A program made the translations under genes and the position numbers. This document shows, piece after piece, positions 18,416 through 29,132 of a stretch of DNA of 64,000 nt; the stretch's first letter is position 1; every line of letters begins with the position of its first letter. The notes beneath the pieces were generated by a model. That model was given only the letters and a program-made list of their open reading frames with translations, made no database searches and had not been told where the DNA came from. Source of the stretch: Acidovorax sp. CCYZU-2555 (GTDB lineage Bacteria; Pseudomonadota; Gammaproteobacteria; Burkholderiales; Burkholderiaceae_C); the NCBI RefSeq assembly GCF_018413525.1, contig NZ_JAHCDD010000014.1, forward strand, positions 1 through 64,000, given 5' to 3'.

Positions 18416-19840
18416 ATGCTGTACCTCTCCACCCGTGGTCACCCCGAACGCAAGCGCTTTTGCGACATCCTGCTCGAAGGCCTGGCGCCCGATGGCGGCC
18501 TGTACCTGCCGCAAAGCTATCCACAGATCGATGACGCGCTGCTGAGCGAGCTGCGCCGCGTCTACCACGAGCAAGGCTATGCCGAGCTCGCGTTCCGCAT
18601 CCTGTCGCTGTACATCGACGACATCCCGGCCGACGACCTGCGCGCGCTGTGCGCCAAGACCTATACGGCCGAAGTCTTCGGCACGGGCGAAATCGTTCCG
18701 CTGCGCCATGTCGAAGACGGCCTGTGGCTGGAAGCCCTGTCCAATGGCCCGACGCTGGCCTTCAAGGACATGGCCATGCAACTGCTGGGCAACCTGTTCG
18801 AATACGAACTCGCGCGCCGCGGCGAAACGCTCAACATCCTGGGCGCGACCAGCGGCGACACCGGCAGCGCGGCCGAGTACGCGATGCGCGGCAAGAAGGG
18901 CGTGCGCGTCTTCATGACCAGCCCCCACGGCCGCATGAGCCCGTTCCAGCAGGCGCAGATGTTCAGCCTGCAGGACGAGAACATCCACAACATCGCCATC
19001 GACGGCGTGTTCGACGACTGCCAGGACATCGTCAAGGCGGTGTCGAACGACCACGCGTTCAAGGCGCGCTACAAGATCGGCACCGTCAACTCGATCAACT
19101 GGGCGCGTCTGCTGGCCCAGGTGGTGTACTACTTCGCGGGTTACCTGCAGGCCACGCAGAGCAATGACCAGAAGGTCAGCTTCGCCGTGCCCAGCGGCAA
19201 CTTCGGCAATGTCTGCGCGGGCCATGTGGCGCGCCAGATGGGCCTGCCGATCGAAAAGCTCGTGGTCGCGACCAACGAGAACGACGTGCTCGACGAGTTC
19301 TTCCGCACCGGCATCTACCGCGTGCGCGGCAGCGCCAATACGTACGAGACTTCGAGCCCGTCGATGGACATCAGCAAGGCCAGCAATTTCGAACGCTTCG
19401 TGTTCGACCTGCTGGGCCGCGATGGCGAGCGCACGCGCGCGCTGTTCGACCAGGGCGTGGCACGCGACGGCTTCTTCGATCTGAGCGCCGATCCGCTGTT
19501 CGCCGAGGCCGCGACGCGCTACGGTTTCGTCAGCGGCAAGAGCACGCATGCCGATCGCCTGGCGACCATTCGCGATGTCGCCGAACGCTTCGGCATGGTG
19601 ATCGACACCCATACCGCCGACGGCGTCAAGGTCGCGCGCGACCAGGCGTCCAAGGTGCCCATGATCGTGCTCGAAACCGCGCTGCCGATCAAGTTCGCCG
19701 AGACCATTCAAGAAGCGCTGGGCCGCCAGCCCGACCGCCCGGCGAAGTTCATCGGCATCGAAGACCTGCCCAAGCGCGTGCAGCGTCTGCCCGCCGATGT
19801 GGAGCAGGTCAAGGCCTATATCGTTCAGCATTGCGACTGA
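18416..19840 (+). CDS. thrC: Threonine synthase
   Basis: PLP enzyme converting O-phosphohomoserine to threonine. At 474 residues it belongs to the longer, proteobacterial/fungal type. It begins with the typical N-terminal segment YLSTRGHPERKRFCDILLEG, places the PLP lysine at position 117 in LAFKDMAMQLLG, and has the phosphate-binding loop ATSGDTGSAAEYAM near 143. It directly follows hom (11-base gap) and is 37 bases before mobB, so the molybdenum genes may be partly read from the same transcript. Confidence 0.97.
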   Translation: MLYLSTRGHPERKRFCDILLEGLAPDGGLYLPQSYPQIDDALLSELRRVYHEQGYAELAFRILSLYIDDIPADDLRALCAKTYTAEVFGTGEIVPLRHVEDGLWLEALSNGPTLAFKDMAMQLLGNLFEYELARRGETLNILGATSGDTGSAAEYAMRGKKGVRVFMTSPHGRMSPFQQAQMFSLQDENIHNIAIDGVFDDCQDIVKAVSNDHAFKARYKIGTVNSINWARLLAQVVYYFAGYLQATQSNDQKVSFAVPSGNFGNVCAGHVARQMGLPIEKLVVATNENDVLDEFFRTGIYRVRGSANTYETSSPSMDISKASNFERFVFDLLGRDGERTRALFDQGVARDGFFDLSADPLFAEAATRYGFVSGKSTHADRLATIRDVAERFGMVIDTHTADGVKVARDQASKVPMIVLETALPIKFAETIQEALGRQPDRPAKFIGIEDLPKRVQRLPADVEQVKAYIVQHCD

Positions 19841-19877
19841 GTGCATCCTTGATGCCAATGTGCATGGAAAGCCGGCC

Positions 19878-20423
19878 ATGAAAGTGGTCGGCTTTGCCGG
19901 TTATTCCGGCGCGGGCAAGACCACGCTGGTCGAACAGGTGATTGCCACCTTGCGCCTGCGCGGCCTGCGCGTGTCGGTCGTCAAGCATGCGCACCACCGT
20001 TTCGATATCGACCAGCCGGGCAAGGACAGCTGGCGCCACCGCCAGGCCGGCGCCTTCGAGGTGCTGGTGGTTTCCGATCAACGGCTGGCGCTGATGCGCG
20101 AGTTCGAAGCGCCGGGCGCGCTCGATATCCATGTCATGCTCGCGGAGTTGGACGCCGGCGTCGACTGGGTGCTGGTCGAAGGCTTCAAGCATGGCGACCT
20201 GCCCAAGATCGAAGTCTGGCGTGCGCCTGACGCGGGCGCGCCCGAGCGGCCGCTGCGCTGCACCGAAGACGCCGGCGTGCTGGCGCTGGCCACCGATGAT
20301 CCCGGACAACTGCCGGCCGCATTGCCCGTGCCGTTGACCCTGCTGGACCTGAACCGACCCGATGCCGTCGCCGACTGGCTGATTGCCGAAGGCGCACGCT
20401 TCGAATACCGGTCCCCTGAATGA
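19878..20423 (+). CDS. mobB: Molybdopterin-guanine dinucleotide biosynthesis adaptor MobB
   Basis: GTP-binding accessory protein of the MobA step that makes bis-MGD cofactor. The 181-residue protein has a Walker A motif GYSGAGKTTLVEQ at residues 7-19, then VVKHAHHRFDIDQPGKDSW, a hallmark of MobB, and WVLVEGFKHGDLPKIEV with the Walker B acidic residue. The ATG at 19878 gives the normal beginning MKVVGFAGY; longer starts only read the thrC tail. Its stop overlaps the moeA start by four bases (ATGA), so translation is coupled. MobA is not in this window. Confidence 0.95.
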   Translation: MKVVGFAGYSGAGKTTLVEQVIATLRLRGLRVSVVKHAHHRFDIDQPGKDSWRHRQAGAFEVLVVSDQRLALMREFEAPGALDIHVMLAELDAGVDWVLVEGFKHGDLPKIEVWRAPDAGAPERPLRCTEDAGVLALATDDPGQLPAALPVPLTLLDLNRPDAVADWLIAEGARFEYRSPE

Positions 20424-21652
20424 AAGCTGATATGCGCGACTCCCTGACTTCCCTTGATTCAGCGCTGGCCGCCGTGCTGGCGCAGGCGCGCACGCTGGAT
20501 GGCAGCGAGCAGGTCAGCACCTTCGACGCCGACGGCCGCGTGCTGCTGGCGCAGGCGGTGTCGCCGCTGCAGGTGCCGCCGCACGACAACAGCGCAATGG
20601 ACGGTTACGCCGTGCGCAGCAGCGATATCGCCGCCGCGGGCACGCTGCTGCCGGTGTCGCAGCGCATAGCCGCGGGCCAGATGGGCCAGCCGCTCGCGCC
20701 CGCGACGGCGGCGCGCATCTTCACCGGCGCGCCGCTGCCCGAAGGCGCGGACGCGGTGGTGATGCAGGAAGACTGCGAAGCCCAGCCCGACGGCAGCGTG
20801 CGCGTAAATGCCCCGCCCAAGGCCGGCCAATGGGTGCGGCGCGCGGGCGACGACATCGTGCGCGGCGCCGTGGTGCTCGACGCCGGCACGCGGCTCACGC
20901 CCGCCGAACTGGGTCTGGCGGCCAGCATCGGCCTGGCCCAGCTGCAAGTCGCGCGCCGGCCGCGCGTGGCGCTGTTTTCCACGGGCGATGAACTGGTCAT
21001 GCCCGGCAGCGTGCGCCCCGAAGACATGCCGCCCGGCGCCATCTACAACAGCAATCGTTTCTTTCTGCGCGCCATGCTGCAGCGCCTGGGCTGCGAAGTC
21101 ACCGACCTGGGCATTGTTCCCGACCAGCGCGAAGCGACGGTCAATGCGCTGCGTGACGCAGCGACTGCGCATGATCTGATCCTCACCAGCGGCGGCGTGT
21201 CGGTGGGCGAGGAAGACCATATCAAGCCCGCGGTCGAGCAACTGGGCGAGCTCGGTCTGTGGAAAATCGCCATGAAGCCCGGCAAGCCGTTTGCCTATGG
21301 CCGGCTCGGCGCCACGCATTTCATGGGACTGCCGGGCAACCCGGTGTCGAGCTTCGTGACTTTCCTGCTGCTGGTGCGACCGTTTCTCTTGCGCCTGCAG
21401 GGCGTGGCCGATGTCGCGCCGCGCAGCATTGCGGCGCGCGCCGATTTCGATTGGCCGCGCGGCGACCGCCGGCGCGAGTTCCTGCGCGTGCGCTACAACG
21501 AAGCCGGCGGGCTGGAGCTGTTCCGCAACCAGACCTCGAACCTGCTGACTTCGGCGGCCTGGGGCGACGGCGTGGTCGACAACCCGCCCGAGAACACCAT
21601 CGCGCGCGGCGATACCGTGCGCTTCCTGTCCTTTGCGGAGCTGATGGCATGA
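20420..21652 (+). CDS. moeA: Molybdopterin molybdenumtransferase MoeA
   Basis: Inserts molybdate into adenylylated molybdopterin. The 410-residue protein has all MoeA landmarks: PHDNSAMDGYAVR near residue 54, IFTGAPLPEGADAVVMQED near 95, the MPT-binding STGDELV near 190, TSGGVSVGEEDH near 255 and GLPGNPVSSF near 300. Start at 20420 overlaps the mobB stop; a second ATG at 20432 is also possible. The stop overlaps moaD by four bases, so mobB-moeA-moaD form a tightly coupled unit. Confidence 0.97.
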   Translation: MKADMRDSLTSLDSALAAVLAQARTLDGSEQVSTFDADGRVLLAQAVSPLQVPPHDNSAMDGYAVRSSDIAAAGTLLPVSQRIAAGQMGQPLAPATAARIFTGAPLPEGADAVVMQEDCEAQPDGSVRVNAPPKAGQWVRRAGDDIVRGAVVLDAGTRLTPAELGLAASIGLAQLQVARRPRVALFSTGDELVMPGSVRPEDMPPGAIYNSNRFFLRAMLQRLGCEVTDLGIVPDQREATVNALRDAATAHDLILTSGGVSVGEEDHIKPAVEQLGELGLWKIAMKPGKPFAYGRLGATHFMGLPGNPVSSFVTFLLLVRPFLLRLQGVADVAPRSIAARADFDWPRGDRRREFLRVRYNEAGGLELFRNQTSNLLTSAAWGDGVVDNPPENTIARGDTVRFLSFAELMA

Positions 21653-21912
21653 GCACCCCGATCACGGTCACCGTGCGTTATTTCGCGTCCATTCGGGAAG
21701 CGCTGGGCACGGGCTCCGAAACCTGTTGCACGGCCGCGGCCACGTTAGGTGCGCTGCGCGACGAACTGATCGCGCGCGGCGGCGCCGCAGCGCAGGCGCT
21801 GGCACGCGGCAAGGCGGTGCGCATGGCGCACAACCAGGTGCTCAGCGACGAGTCCGCGCCTTTGGCCGCAGGCGACGAAGTCGCGTTCTTTCCACCCGTG
21901 ACCGGAGGCTGA
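21649..21912 (+). CDS. moaD: Molybdopterin synthase sulfur carrier subunit MoaD
   Basis: Ubiquitin-like sulfur carrier that, as a C-terminal thiocarboxylate, feeds dithiolene sulfur to MoaE. The 87-residue protein begins MSTPITVTVRYFASIREALG and ends in the obligatory Gly-Gly (FFPPVTGG). The ATG at 21649 overlaps the moeA stop; longer frames only read through moeA. Its catalytic partner moaE lies 1.2 kb downstream, separated by small genes of other kinds. Confidence 0.95.
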   Translation: MSTPITVTVRYFASIREALGTGSETCCTAAATLGALRDELIARGGAAAQALARGKAVRMAHNQVLSDESAPLAAGDEVAFFPPVTGG

Positions 21913-21914
21913 GC

Positions 21915-22232
21915 ATGACCAAGGAGTCTTCGACACCGCTTTCGGTCAGCGAGCGCACGCGCGCCGCGCTGGCCGACGCCAAGGCGCGCGGCGTGGTGCT
22001 GGGCAGCGCGGGTTCGCGCAATCTGCAGGCGACGCTCGAAAAGCGCACGCAGACGGCCGATGCGTTTGCGCGCGAGGTGCAGCCGCTGTTTGCCGAGTTT
22101 CAGGCGCAAGGCTTGACTCACCGCGCCATGGCTGCCGAGCTCAACCGCCGCGGCATTGCGGCGGCGCGTGGTGGCGAGTGGACGCACGGTCAGGTGCAGA
22201 GAATGCTCAACAGGCTTGCGGATTCGGTCTGA
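21915..22232 (+). CDS. Stand-alone serine-recombinase C-terminal (DNA-binding) domain protein
   Basis: A 105-residue protein that resembles the part of small serine recombinases after the catalytic domain: SERTRAALADAKARGVVLG matches the long helix and basic linker, and LTHRAMAAELNRRGIAAA with RGGEWTHGQVQRMLNRL matches the recombinase helix-turn-helix. The N-terminal catalytic domain with its serine is absent, and the bases just upstream are the end of moaD, so it cannot recombine DNA. It has its own GGAGG and ATG two bases after the moaD stop, so it appears to be expressed. It may be a domesticated DNA-binding protein or a decaying fragment. Confidence 0.75.
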   Translation: MTKESSTPLSVSERTRAALADAKARGVVLGSAGSRNLQATLEKRTQTADAFAREVQPLFAEFQAQGLTHRAMAAELNRRGIAAARGGEWTHGQVQRMLNRLADSV

Positions 22233-22239
22233 CGACCGC

Positions 22240-22575
22240 TCAACCCTGGACGCTGCCGCCTTCGGCCTCTCCCAGCGCCGGGCACTTCCACTCCAGCAGC
22301 TCCGCGAGCCGCTGCACCACCCAGCCGGCCTCGGCGGCGCTCAGCAGCGTGTCGTCGACGCGCAGCGCGGCATGCATGCCCTGGAGCACGCCGGATTCGG
22401 AGGGCGCTTCGCGGTGATAGAGGATTTGCGCCTGCTCGACCAGATGGCTGGCCAGGTCTTCGCAGAATTCATAGCGCGCCAGCACTTCGGCCAGGGGCGT
22501 GCGCACGCGGCCGCTGCGGTCGGCGTAAAGCGCGGCAAAGCTCGGCGCCACGGTCAGTTGGTTGCCTTCGGACAT
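22240..22575 (-). CDS. Hypothetical protein
   Basis: A 111-residue soluble protein that I do not recognise. It is mostly helical in appearance, with RVRTPLAEVLARYEFCEDLA near residue 23, HLVEQAQILYHREAP, and AEAGWVVQRLAELLEWKCPA near the end. It starts 4 bases after the stop of the minus-strand gene at 22580, so the two form a pair, and it ends 7 bases from the stop of the convergent recombinase-like gene. The composition fits its neighbours, which supports a real gene. Confidence 0.6.
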   Translation of the reverse strand: MSEGNQLTVAPSFAALYADRSGRVRTPLAEVLARYEFCEDLASHLVEQAQILYHREAPSESGVLQGMHAALRVDDTLLSAAEAGWVVQRLAELLEWKCPALGEAEGGSVQG

Positions 22576-22579
22576 GGGC

Positions 22580-22834
22580 TCAATCGGGCGTGAAGTTCTT
22601 CTCGAAATGGATGGCGTCGTCGACCTGCTCGAAAGTCGCGAGCTGCCCCATCTTCATGTCCTTGATGCGGCAGGCCGCGAACAGGCTGTACTTGCCCTTG
22701 AAGTCGAAGCTGGGCAGATCGATCAGCGCGTAGGGGTAGGGAACGAAGACTTCATACTCGAAGACCACGCGGTGTTCATTGCGCGGCGACGGGAAAAGCT
22801 TGTAGTGACTGGTGGTGATTGCGAGAGAGGCCAT
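22580..22834 (-). CDS. Hypothetical small protein
   Basis: An 84-residue protein starting MASLAITTSHYKLFPSPRNE, with an aromatic, proline-containing middle (VFEYEVFVPYPYALIDLPSF) and MKMGQLATFEQVDDAIHFEK near the end. The pattern suggests a small alpha-beta protein, but I do not know the family. The frame opens far upstream, but only as a shadow of moaE; the ATG at 22832-22834 is the natural start, though no strong ribosome binding site is visible. It is first of a two-gene minus-strand unit and divergent from the gene at 22905. Confidence 0.6.
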   Translation of the reverse strand: MASLAITTSHYKLFPSPRNEHRVVFEYEVFVPYPYALIDLPSFDFKGKYSLFAACRIKDMKMGQLATFEQVDDAIHFEKNFTPD

Positions 22835-22904
22835 GGTCTGAAGGTTACAGTGCGAGTCAATGCTAACGAAAATGGCATTGCCGTTTTGACTATGAGAGGG
22901 CGCC

Positions 22905-23135
22905 ATGGCGCACAACAAGAATGAATGGGCCAACAAAGTGTTTGGCCTGATACGCGCCGGCAATGCCGGCGCAGCCCACGCGCAGATCAAGGTGGCGCCC
23001 ACGGTGGGTGATCTCCAGCGTCTGCAGGCCCTGGTGGTCGGCTTGCCGAACACCAAGGAGAACCGCCAGCTGGCCACCGTGGTGGAAGAGGAACTGGCGC
23101 TATTGTCGGCCCCGCGGCTGCACCGTGCGCCATGA
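22905..23135 (+). CDS. Hypothetical protein translationally coupled to moaE
   Basis: A 76-residue, soluble, helical protein of unknown family that begins MAHNKNEWANKVFGLIRAGN and ends PRLHRAP. GAGAGGG precedes the ATG. Its TGA overlaps the moaE start (ATGA at 23132-23135), the same coupling seen between mobB, moeA and moaD, which argues strongly that it is translated. No catalytic motif is seen. A helper role for moaE is possible but rests only on coupling. Confidence 0.65.
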   Translation: MAHNKNEWANKVFGLIRAGNAGAAHAQIKVAPTVGDLQRLQALVVGLPNTKENRQLATVVEEELALLSAPRLHRAP

Positions 23136-23617
23136 AGGATATGGCGGCGGTGCATATCGCCGTGCAGCCCCAGGATTTTGACGCCAGCGCCGAGCTCGCC
23201 GCGCTGCGCGCCGCCGATGCGCGCGTGGGCGCGGTCTGCTGCTTTGTCGGCTGCGTGCGCGACCGCAACGACGGCGACGCCGTGGCGTCGATGGAACTCG
23301 AGCATTATCCCGGCATGACCGAGGCATCGATTGCGGCCATCGTCGAGCAGGCGATGGCGCGCTTTGGCATTTTTGGCGCGCGCGTGATTCACCGCGTGGG
23401 CCTGCTCCAGCCCCTGGACCAGATCGTGCTGGTGGCTGTGAGCGCGGCCCACCGCGGCGCGTCGTTCGAGGCCTGCGAGTTCATCATGGACTATCTCAAG
23501 ACCCAGGCGCCGTTCTGGAAGAAGGAGCAGACGCCGCAGGGCGCGCGCTGGGTCGACGCACGCAGCGCCGACGACGCCGCGCTCGCGCGCTGGACGCCTG
23601 CAGCGGACGGCGGCTGA
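23132..23617 (+). CDS. moaE: Molybdopterin synthase catalytic subunit MoaE
   Basis: Large subunit of the MoaD2-MoaE2 synthase that converts cyclic pyranopterin phosphate into molybdopterin. The 161-residue protein shows CCFVGCVRDRNDGD near residue 36, HRVGLLQPLDQIVLVAVSA near 90, HRGASFEACEFIMDYLKT and the catalytic lysines in PFWKKEQTPQG near 130. It overlaps the small upstream gene by four bases and is followed after about 60 bases by the clpB heat-shock promoter. Confidence 0.95.
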   Translation: MKDMAAVHIAVQPQDFDASAELAALRAADARVGAVCCFVGCVRDRNDGDAVASMELEHYPGMTEASIAAIVEQAMARFGIFGARVIHRVGLLQPLDQIVLVAVSAAHRGASFEACEFIMDYLKTQAPFWKKEQTPQGARWVDARSADDAALARWTPAADGG

Positions 23618-23675
23618 ACTGTCCGCAGCGGGCGTGGTCGGGCCTTTGTCTGGCAGCTGGACGCGGCGGTTTTGG

Positions 23676-23703
23676 CTTGAAATAGAGGGGATCTCCCCCA
23701 CCT
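23676..23703 (+). promoter_or_regulatory. Sigma-32 heat-shock promoter of clpB
   Basis: CTTGAAA (23676-23682) is followed after 13 bases by CCCCACCT (23696-23703), one mismatch from the sigma-32 consensus CCCCATnT. It sits 27 bases upstream of the clpB start. Together with the promoter before grpE it puts the disaggregase and the Hsp70 system under the same factor. Confidence 0.85.
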
Positions 23704-23730
23704 GTGGAGCAATTCGGAGGTATTTCACCC

Positions 23731-26340
<2,610 letters not shown>

Positions 26341-26371
26341 ACCTCCTGGTCGGCGAGAAAGGGGCCTCACT

Positions 26372-26728
26372 TTGAATGAATTCGTGACTCTGGTGCTTCG
26401 CTGGTCGGTGCGCATTTTCCTGCTCATCGCCGCGACCGTGTTCTTCCTCAGCCTGTTGGCTGCGGCCAGCTTGCTGGCGCTGGTCTGGGGCGCGCGCGCT
26501 CTCTGGGCCAAGCTCACAGGTCGACCGGTCACTCCGTGGGTCATGGGCGTGAGCCCGGGTGCGGCCTGGAGTACCGTCTACCGTTCGCGCAGCACCTGGA
26601 CGGCGGCGGGCGCCGCGGCACCCGCCGCGGACACCGCTGCCGACAGCCTGCGCCACCGCGGCGGCATTCTGCGCGGCAACGACGATGTCGTCGACGTGCA
26701 GCCGCGCGAGATCAGGAACACGCCCTGA
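26372..26728 (+). CDS. Hypothetical membrane protein
   Basis: A 118-residue protein read from a TTG at 26372 that is preceded by AAAGGGG at good spacing. It has one strong hydrophobic segment (residues about 9-42, rich in Leu, Ala, Val), long enough for one or two helices, then a cytoplasmic-looking tail with TGRPVTPWVMGVSPG and RHRGGILRGNDDVVDVQPRE. I do not recognise the family. It follows clpB by 31 bases on the same strand and ends at a terminator, so it probably shares the clpB transcript. Confidence 0.65.
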   Translation: MNEFVTLVLRWSVRIFLLIAATVFFLSLLAAASLLALVWGARALWAKLTGRPVTPWVMGVSPGAAWSTVYRSRSTWTAAGAAAPAADTAADSLRHRGGILRGNDDVVDVQPREIRNTP

Positions 26729-26734
26729 GCCGCT

Positions 26735-26776
26735 GACGCGGCCTGGTCCACGCAGGTGCGCGGGCCGCGGCTTTTT
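26735..26776 (+). terminator. Rho-independent terminator of the clpB unit
   Basis: CGCGGCC at 26737-26743 pairs with GGCCGCG at 26763-26769, with an outer G-C pair (26735 with 26771) and one mismatch, closing a 19-base loop. Five T follow at 26772-26776. It lies just after the stop of the gene at 26372. Confidence 0.65.
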
Positions 26777-26887
26777 CCTTGCATCCCGTGGTGCAGGGGA
26801 GGCCGCCTGAGCGTTCTGCCCGGTGCTCCCAATTTTGGGGCGCAGCGATGATGTCTTTGGCTACTGTTTTTGTGAGCGCGCATTTTG

Positions 26888-28327
26888 ATGATCCCTGCCG
26901 ATCTCCATCGTTTGTTCGAGGCCCAGCACCAGGCCAGTCGTAGCCAGGTCGAGGTACCGTTGCTGGTGCGGCGCGAGCGCCTGCTGCGCATTCGCAAGAT
27001 GCTCGACGAACATGGGGCGGTGCTCGCTGCCGCGGTGCAGGCCGATTTCGGCATGCGCTCGCCGCGCCTGACCGAGGTGGCCGATTTCTTCGTGCTGCGC
27101 AACCTGCTCAACCAGTGCCTGCGCAAGCTGGCGCGCTGGATGCGGCCGCAGCGCGTGCACACCCCCTTGTACCTGCGGCCGGCGCGCGCGCGCATAGAGC
27201 GCCAGCCGCTGGGCGTGGTCGGCGTGATCTCGCCCTGGAACTACCCGGTGCAGCTCGCGCTGGCGCCGGCGATCACGGCGCTGGCCGCGGGCAACCGCGT
27301 GATGCTCAAGCCCAGCGAACTCACTCCCCATACGTCGGCCCAGCTCGCGGCGCTGGTCGACCAGTTCTTTTCGCCCGACGAGTTTTGCGTGGTGCAGGGC
27401 GATGCGAGCATCGCGACCCAGTTCTCCGGCCTGCCGTTCGACCACCTGGTGTTCACCGGGTCGACGGCCGTGGGCCGGCGCGTGGCCCAGGCCGCGGCCG
27501 TGCACCTGACTCCCACGACACTTGAGCTGGGCGGCAAATCGCCCTGTTTGATTGCGCAGGATTGCGACCTTGCCGATGCCGCGCTGAAGATCGCCCACGG
27601 CAAGCTGCTCAATGCGGGCCAGACCTGCATCGCGCCCGACTATGTGCTGCTGCCGCGCGGGCGCGAACAGGCGTTTGCCCAGGCCTACCGCGCTGCCGTC
27701 GCAAGGCTTTACCCGACCATCATCGGCAACCCCGATTACGCGTCCATCCTGACCAAGCGCCATCTGGCGCGGCTGCGCCAGATGCTGCGCCAGGCGCAGT
27801 CGCTGGGCGCGCGCGTCGACGTGATGGGGCCGGCCCAGGCCCAGCCCGGCGAAGCCGCCGCGAGTCTGTGGAGCGACGCCGCCGAGCGGCAGATGCCGCC
27901 CGCGCTGGTGTTCGGCGCGACCTCGGAAATGCAGCTGATGCAGGAAGAAATCTTCGGTCCCATCCTGCCCGTGATCACTTACGAGCGCCTCGATGACGTG
28001 GTCGCGGCGCTCAATGCCGGACCCCGGCCATTGGCCCTATACTGGTTCGGCAGCGATGAAAATGTCCGGGACGGTATACTCCGGCGAACTGTCAGCGGCG
28101 GGGTGACGGTCAACGACACCCTGATGCACATAGCGCACGACAACCTGCCGTTTGGCGGGGTTGGCGACAGCGGCTGGGGGGCGTACCATGGAGAGCAAGG
28201 CTTTTTGCGGTTCAGCCACCAGAAGTCGGTGTTGCTGCAGTCGCGCTGGTCCATGGGAGCGTTGTTCTATCCTCCCTACGGGCCTCGGCTTGACCGGGTG
28301 ATGGGGCTGCTCCGGCGCTGGTTATAG
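26888..28327 (+). CDS. Aldehyde dehydrogenase, coniferyl aldehyde dehydrogenase type
   Basis: A 479-residue NAD(P)-dependent aldehyde dehydrogenase. The cofactor segment VVGVISPWNYPVQLALAPA, FTGSTAVGRRV, the general base Glu213 in LELGGKSP and the nucleophile Cys247 in NAGQTCIAPDYVL are all present, as is EEIFGPILPV near 358. The sequence around the cysteine and the short C-terminus ending PYGPRLDRVMGLLRRWL fit the CalB (coniferyl aldehyde dehydrogenase) subgroup, which also takes other aromatic or long-chain aldehydes. Start chosen at ATG 26888, one codon after an in-frame TTG. Stands alone; the true substrate is not shown by context. Confidence 0.9.
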   Translation: MIPADLHRLFEAQHQASRSQVEVPLLVRRERLLRIRKMLDEHGAVLAAAVQADFGMRSPRLTEVADFFVLRNLLNQCLRKLARWMRPQRVHTPLYLRPARARIERQPLGVVGVISPWNYPVQLALAPAITALAAGNRVMLKPSELTPHTSAQLAALVDQFFSPDEFCVVQGDASIATQFSGLPFDHLVFTGSTAVGRRVAQAAAVHLTPTTLELGGKSPCLIAQDCDLADAALKIAHGKLLNAGQTCIAPDYVLLPRGREQAFAQAYRAAVARLYPTIIGNPDYASILTKRHLARLRQMLRQAQSLGARVDVMGPAQAQPGEAAASLWSDAAERQMPPALVFGATSEMQLMQEEIFGPILPVITYERLDDVVAALNAGPRPLALYWFGSDENVRDGILRRTVSGGVTVNDTLMHIAHDNLPFGGVGDSGWGAYHGEQGFLRFSHQKSVLLQSRWSMGALFYPPYGPRLDRVMGLLRRWL

Positions 28328-28602
28328 CGCCTGTACAGCCTGCGTCATCTGCAGGAGTTCAGGCCCGAGCAAGGCATTTTTTGTCTCCATCCATCGAACG
28401 TTGAAGCCTGTCCGGGTTGGTCAGGCCGACGCCGGTGTTTGCCTGTTTTGCAGGCGTTATCACATCGGCTTTGGCAGGGCAAGGCAATCAAGACAGCCGT
28501 ACTTGCGTGAATGGCTACACATTCGCGCCAGTAGGCGAAAAAACGTTTGCGGCGACAATTCCGCTTTTCCCCATTTTCACCTGTTTTCGTTTCGGTATTT
28601 CC

Positions 28603-29124
28603 ATGTCCAGTTTCCAGGTTCGTCCCGCCACGCTTCGCGATGCCAAGGCCATTGCACAGATCCATACCGCTTCCGCTACGGAGGCATACCGAGGGCTGGT
28701 TCCTGACGATCAGTTGAAATCCATGTCGTCGGTTGAAAAGCGCCAGGCGTACTGGCGTGAAGCCATTGAATATTGTGAGCCCCAGGTCCAGGTCGCCATC
28801 GATGGCGACAAGATCGTGGGCTTTGTCGGCTTCGATCGCTCGCGCGATGAGAAGTCCCGTCCTACCACCGGCGAGATCTGGGCCATTTACGCGGCCCCCT
28901 CGCATTGGGGCCAAGGCGTGGGTGTGACCCTCTGGGACGCAGCCCGCGACGGCCTGGCCGAAGAAGGCTGCACCAATGTCACCGCCTGGGTGCCGCTGCG
29001 CAATGAACGCGCCTTGCGCTTCCACGAAATGGCCGGTTTCAAGCGCGAAATGTCGACCGCCAAGACTGCTGTCATTGGTGGTATCAAGATTGAAGAAGTG
29101 CGCCTCAAGCGCCCATTGAACTGA
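28603..29124 (+). CDS. GNAT-family N-acetyltransferase
   Basis: A 173-residue acetyltransferase of the GNAT superfamily. It begins MSSFQVRPATLRDAKAIAQI, typical of a beta1-alpha1 start, has the acetyl-CoA loop SHWGQGVGVTLWD (about residue 105; pattern Q/R-x-x-G-x-G/A) and the motif B region NERALRFHEMAGFKRE near 138. The acceptor is unknown. The frame extends upstream to 28417, but the ATG at 28603 gives a standard N-terminus. The 275 bases before it, after the aldehyde dehydrogenase gene, hold no other gene; AT-richer sequence near 28540-28600 may carry its promoter. Confidence 0.88.
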   Translation: MSSFQVRPATLRDAKAIAQIHTASATEAYRGLVPDDQLKSMSSVEKRQAYWREAIEYCEPQVQVAIDGDKIVGFVGFDRSRDEKSRPTTGEIWAIYAAPSHWGQGVGVTLWDAARDGLAEEGCTNVTAWVPLRNERALRFHEMAGFKREMSTAKTAVIGGIKIEEVRLKRPLN

Positions 29125-29132
29125 AAGCTCCG

